Source: Oasisia sp. SBJ-2009 (lineage: Eukaryota; Annelida; Polychaeta; Sabellida; Siboglinidae). Taken from it: a stretch of 64,000 nt of DNA. The notes beneath the pieces were generated by a model that saw only the letters and a program-made list of their open reading frames with translations, ran no database searches and was not told where the DNA came from. Positions 61,961 to 64,000 of the stretch are shown one piece after another (position 1 is the stretch's first letter; the number at the start of each line of letters is the position of its first letter). The stretch lies in contig OZ024864.1 of the NCBI GenBank assembly GCA_964017155.1, positions 37,032,480 to 37,096,479 on the forward strand. The letters run 5' to 3'. The position numbers were made by a program, and so were the translations under genes.

Positions 61961-62101
61961 CCGCCGCACTATTTCCAAGTGTTCCGCTCTCAGATAGTTG
62001 AGTTCGTCTCCAAGCCGATTGGCTCGGCTGTAGTGCGCGTGGGCGATGCCTTCAAGGTCGGCAATCTCAGCAGCCGACTTCTCTCTAATCTGACGAACCT
62101 C
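61961..62101 (-). CDS. Copy C exon equivalent to 17
   Basis: 141 nt, phase 0 to 0, same protein as copy B. One synonymous change is visible (Ala GCC against GCA). Confidence 0.8.
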
Positions 62102-62482
62102 CTGGTGAGTAAACAATGAATTACAAAGGTGGACCATTCAGCAGTGATTATTATAAAGTAATCTAATAATTGCTTACCGCGTAAAAGACCCGCAGTTAAA
62201 TTGGTTCACGGTGTCACAAGGCAGCACTGTAAAAGGAATTATTTTTCATTTCATTCTTTATCAAAAGAAACAGAAGAAACTTCAAACATTGTATATTCTC
62301 ACCTGTAAATCTTGCGCGTTTGTTTATATTTAAATACTAAAGGAGAATTTGTATGAGCCGTCGCAGATATCATTTTGTAAGTTGCTCATTAGTTTTCTAC
62401 AGTTGACCAGCTACATGATAAATTCAGACAGCTCCTAATAATAACTCATTATACGAAAAAGCTGGGTACAAACTTGTCTCTA

Positions 62483-63107
62483 TACTACACTATCAACAAA
62501 CACGTTTAGAAGACATGTCTCAGTCTCACCTGGTCTCCATACTACACTATCTACAAACGTGTTTAGAAGACATGTCTCTGTCTCAGTCTCACCTGGTCTC
62601 TATACTACACTATCTACAAACATGTTTAGAAGACATGTCTCAGTCTCAGTCTCACCTGGTCTCTATACTACACTATCTACAAACATGTTTAGAAGACATG
62701 TATCAGTCTCAATCTCACCTGGTCTCTATACTACACTATCTACAAACATGTTTAGAAGACATGTCTCAGTCTCAATCTCACCTGGTCTCTATACTACACT
62801 ATCTACAAACATGTTTAGAAGACATGTCTCTGTCTCAGTCTCACCTGGTCTCTATACTACACTATCTACAAACATGTTTAGAAGACATGTCTCAGTCTCA
62901 GTCTCACCTGGTCTCTATACTACACTATCTACAAACATGTTTAGAAGACATGTCTCAGTCTCAATCTCACCTGGTCTCTATACTACACTATCTACAAACA
63001 TGTTTATAAGACATGTCTCTCTCTCTCAGTCTCACCTGGTCTCTATACTATACTATCTACAAACATGTTTAGAAGACATGTCTCTGTCTCAGTGTCAGTC
63101 TCACCTG
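62483..63107. repeat. 56-bp minisatellite carrying the exon 16 donor border, C
   Basis: About ten to eleven units, expanded by a four-unit duplication relative to B. Confidence 0.9.
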
Positions 63108-63188
63108 GTCTCTGTCCTCCAGGTTGTGTCTGAGACTCGTCACTTCATCCTCCAGTTGCTGTATCCTCAGAGCCCGCTGAGACGACTC
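63105..63188 (-). CDS. Copy C exon equivalent to 16
   Basis: 84 nt, phase 0 to 0, same protein as copy B. Confidence 0.75.
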
Positions 63189-63252
63189 CTGGACACAACA
63201 TCAAGTATCACAGACAGCAGGGGCAGACTGGCAGAAGCAGTGTGACACCGAC

Positions 63253-63652
63253 ACCATTAGTATCATGGCGTCATGATGCCACGAGTATCATGGCGTCATG
63301 ATGCCACGAGTGTCATGACATCATGCTGCCATGAGTATCATGACATCATGCTGCCATGAGTATCACGACATCATGATGGCATGAGTATCACGACATCATG
63401 ATGCCATGAGTATCACGACGTCATGATGCCATGAGTATCATGACGTCATGATGCCGTGAGTATCATGACATCATGATGCATTGAGTATCATGTCATCATG
63501 ACGCCATGAGTATCATGACATCATGATGCCGTGAGTATCATGACGTCATGACGCCGTATCATGACGTCATGACGCCGTGAGTATCATGACATCATGATGC
63601 CATGAGTATCATGACATCATGACGCCATGAGTATCATGACATCATGCACAGT
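63253..63652. repeat. 24-25-bp minisatellite with ATGACGTCAT, C
   Basis: Counterpart of the B array; three units contain TGACGTCA. Confidence 0.9.
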
Positions 63653-64000
63653 GTTTTTTAACCGTAGGTAAATTCTGTGATAGAAAATATAGTTTTCAAC
63701 GAAATGAAAATTACTGTAAAATTAAGATTGTAAGCTTTCAGCTGAATGTGTATTTTGTTACTAAGCAGTCAACGTTTTGTTACCATGGAGACCTGAACTA
63801 ATGTCTATGGTTACTAAGCAGTCAACGTTTCGTCGAAAATTAGCAAATAAGTTATTTATTACTTTTAAATTAAATTTATATGCATAATTTGTTACAAATA
63901 TATAATAAATATTATTGTGGAATAATAAAAACAAATATTTACCATATCATTAGCTCTTATTGTATTGAAAATTGGATTTATTCACTACTTTTCTTAATAA

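Larger units (their letters stand above)
55519..63188 (-). pseudogene. Copy C: 3' fragment of the coiled-coil gene (exons 16-23), frames intact
   Basis: Same eight exons and borders as copy B, all open. The junction that ends homology to A (63,831) is the same as in B (46,616), so C is also a truncated unit at least up to the window end. Its exons 16-22 follow the B version, while exon 23 follows A in having three unmodified SEGAYP repeats. Whether 5' exons lie further right cannot be seen. Confidence 0.75.
48846..64000. repeat. Tandem duplication unit C (cut by window end)
   Basis: Co-linear with unit B from its start to the last base: position 64,000 corresponds to about 46,785. Offsets fall from 17,682 near the left to 17,215 near the right because of insertions in B and array length differences. 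Confidence 0.9.

Overview
The window is animal nuclear DNA, AT-rich and dense in micro- and minisatellites. It has spliced exons with GT/AG borders, a tRNA-derived SINE with a Meta-type central domain, a degraded LINE reverse transcriptase and TTAA-site MITEs. This fits a marine invertebrate, probably a lophotrochozoan such as a mollusc; the species cannot be fixed from the sequence. No prokaryotic-type gene is present, and the long open frames in tandem repeats (CA/GT, the 30-bp, 18-bp and 21-bp arrays) are artefacts of repeat length.

The only recognisable gene reads on the minus strand. Copy A runs from about 29,022 down to 3,244 in 23 exons. Its two most 5' exons are Pro/Gly/Gln-rich and the rest encode a long heptad-type coiled coil of the centrosomal/centriolin-like sort (family assignment tentative). 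It ends in a Ser/Arg-rich tail with a three-fold SEGAYP repeat. No start codon or N-terminal domain exon was found. Nearly all splice phases agree across introns, which supports the model. The exceptions coincide with lesions: two in-frame stops and four apparent 1-base deletions, so copy A is a pseudogene or carries uncorrected assembly errors.

The last eight exons plus the downstream flank are repeated in tandem as copy B (unit about 31,147-48,845) and copy C (48,846 to the window end). B and C exons are fully open, but both lack exons 1-15. They break at the same place (46,616 and 63,831), where copy A instead continues into its 5' exons. B and C share two TTAA-flanked insertions (about 664 and 307 bp) whose empty sites are intact in A. 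The left part of C resembles A and its right part resembles B, so C looks like a recombinant.

Layout: 1-3,243 downstream flank with microsatellites; 3,244-29,022 copy A gene with a tandem array in many of its introns; 29,045-31,146 arrays and unidentified DNA; 31,147-38,788 flank of unit B; 38,789-45,973 exons of B; 46,036-48,845 array, junction DNA, palindromic TA hairpin and LINE fragment; 48,846-55,518 flank of unit C; 55,519-63,188 exons of C; 63,253-64,000 array and junction DNA.

Several intronic minisatellites have repeat units that copy a splice-site border of the adjacent exon. That pattern, together with the truncated tandem gene copies, is the most unusual feature of the window.
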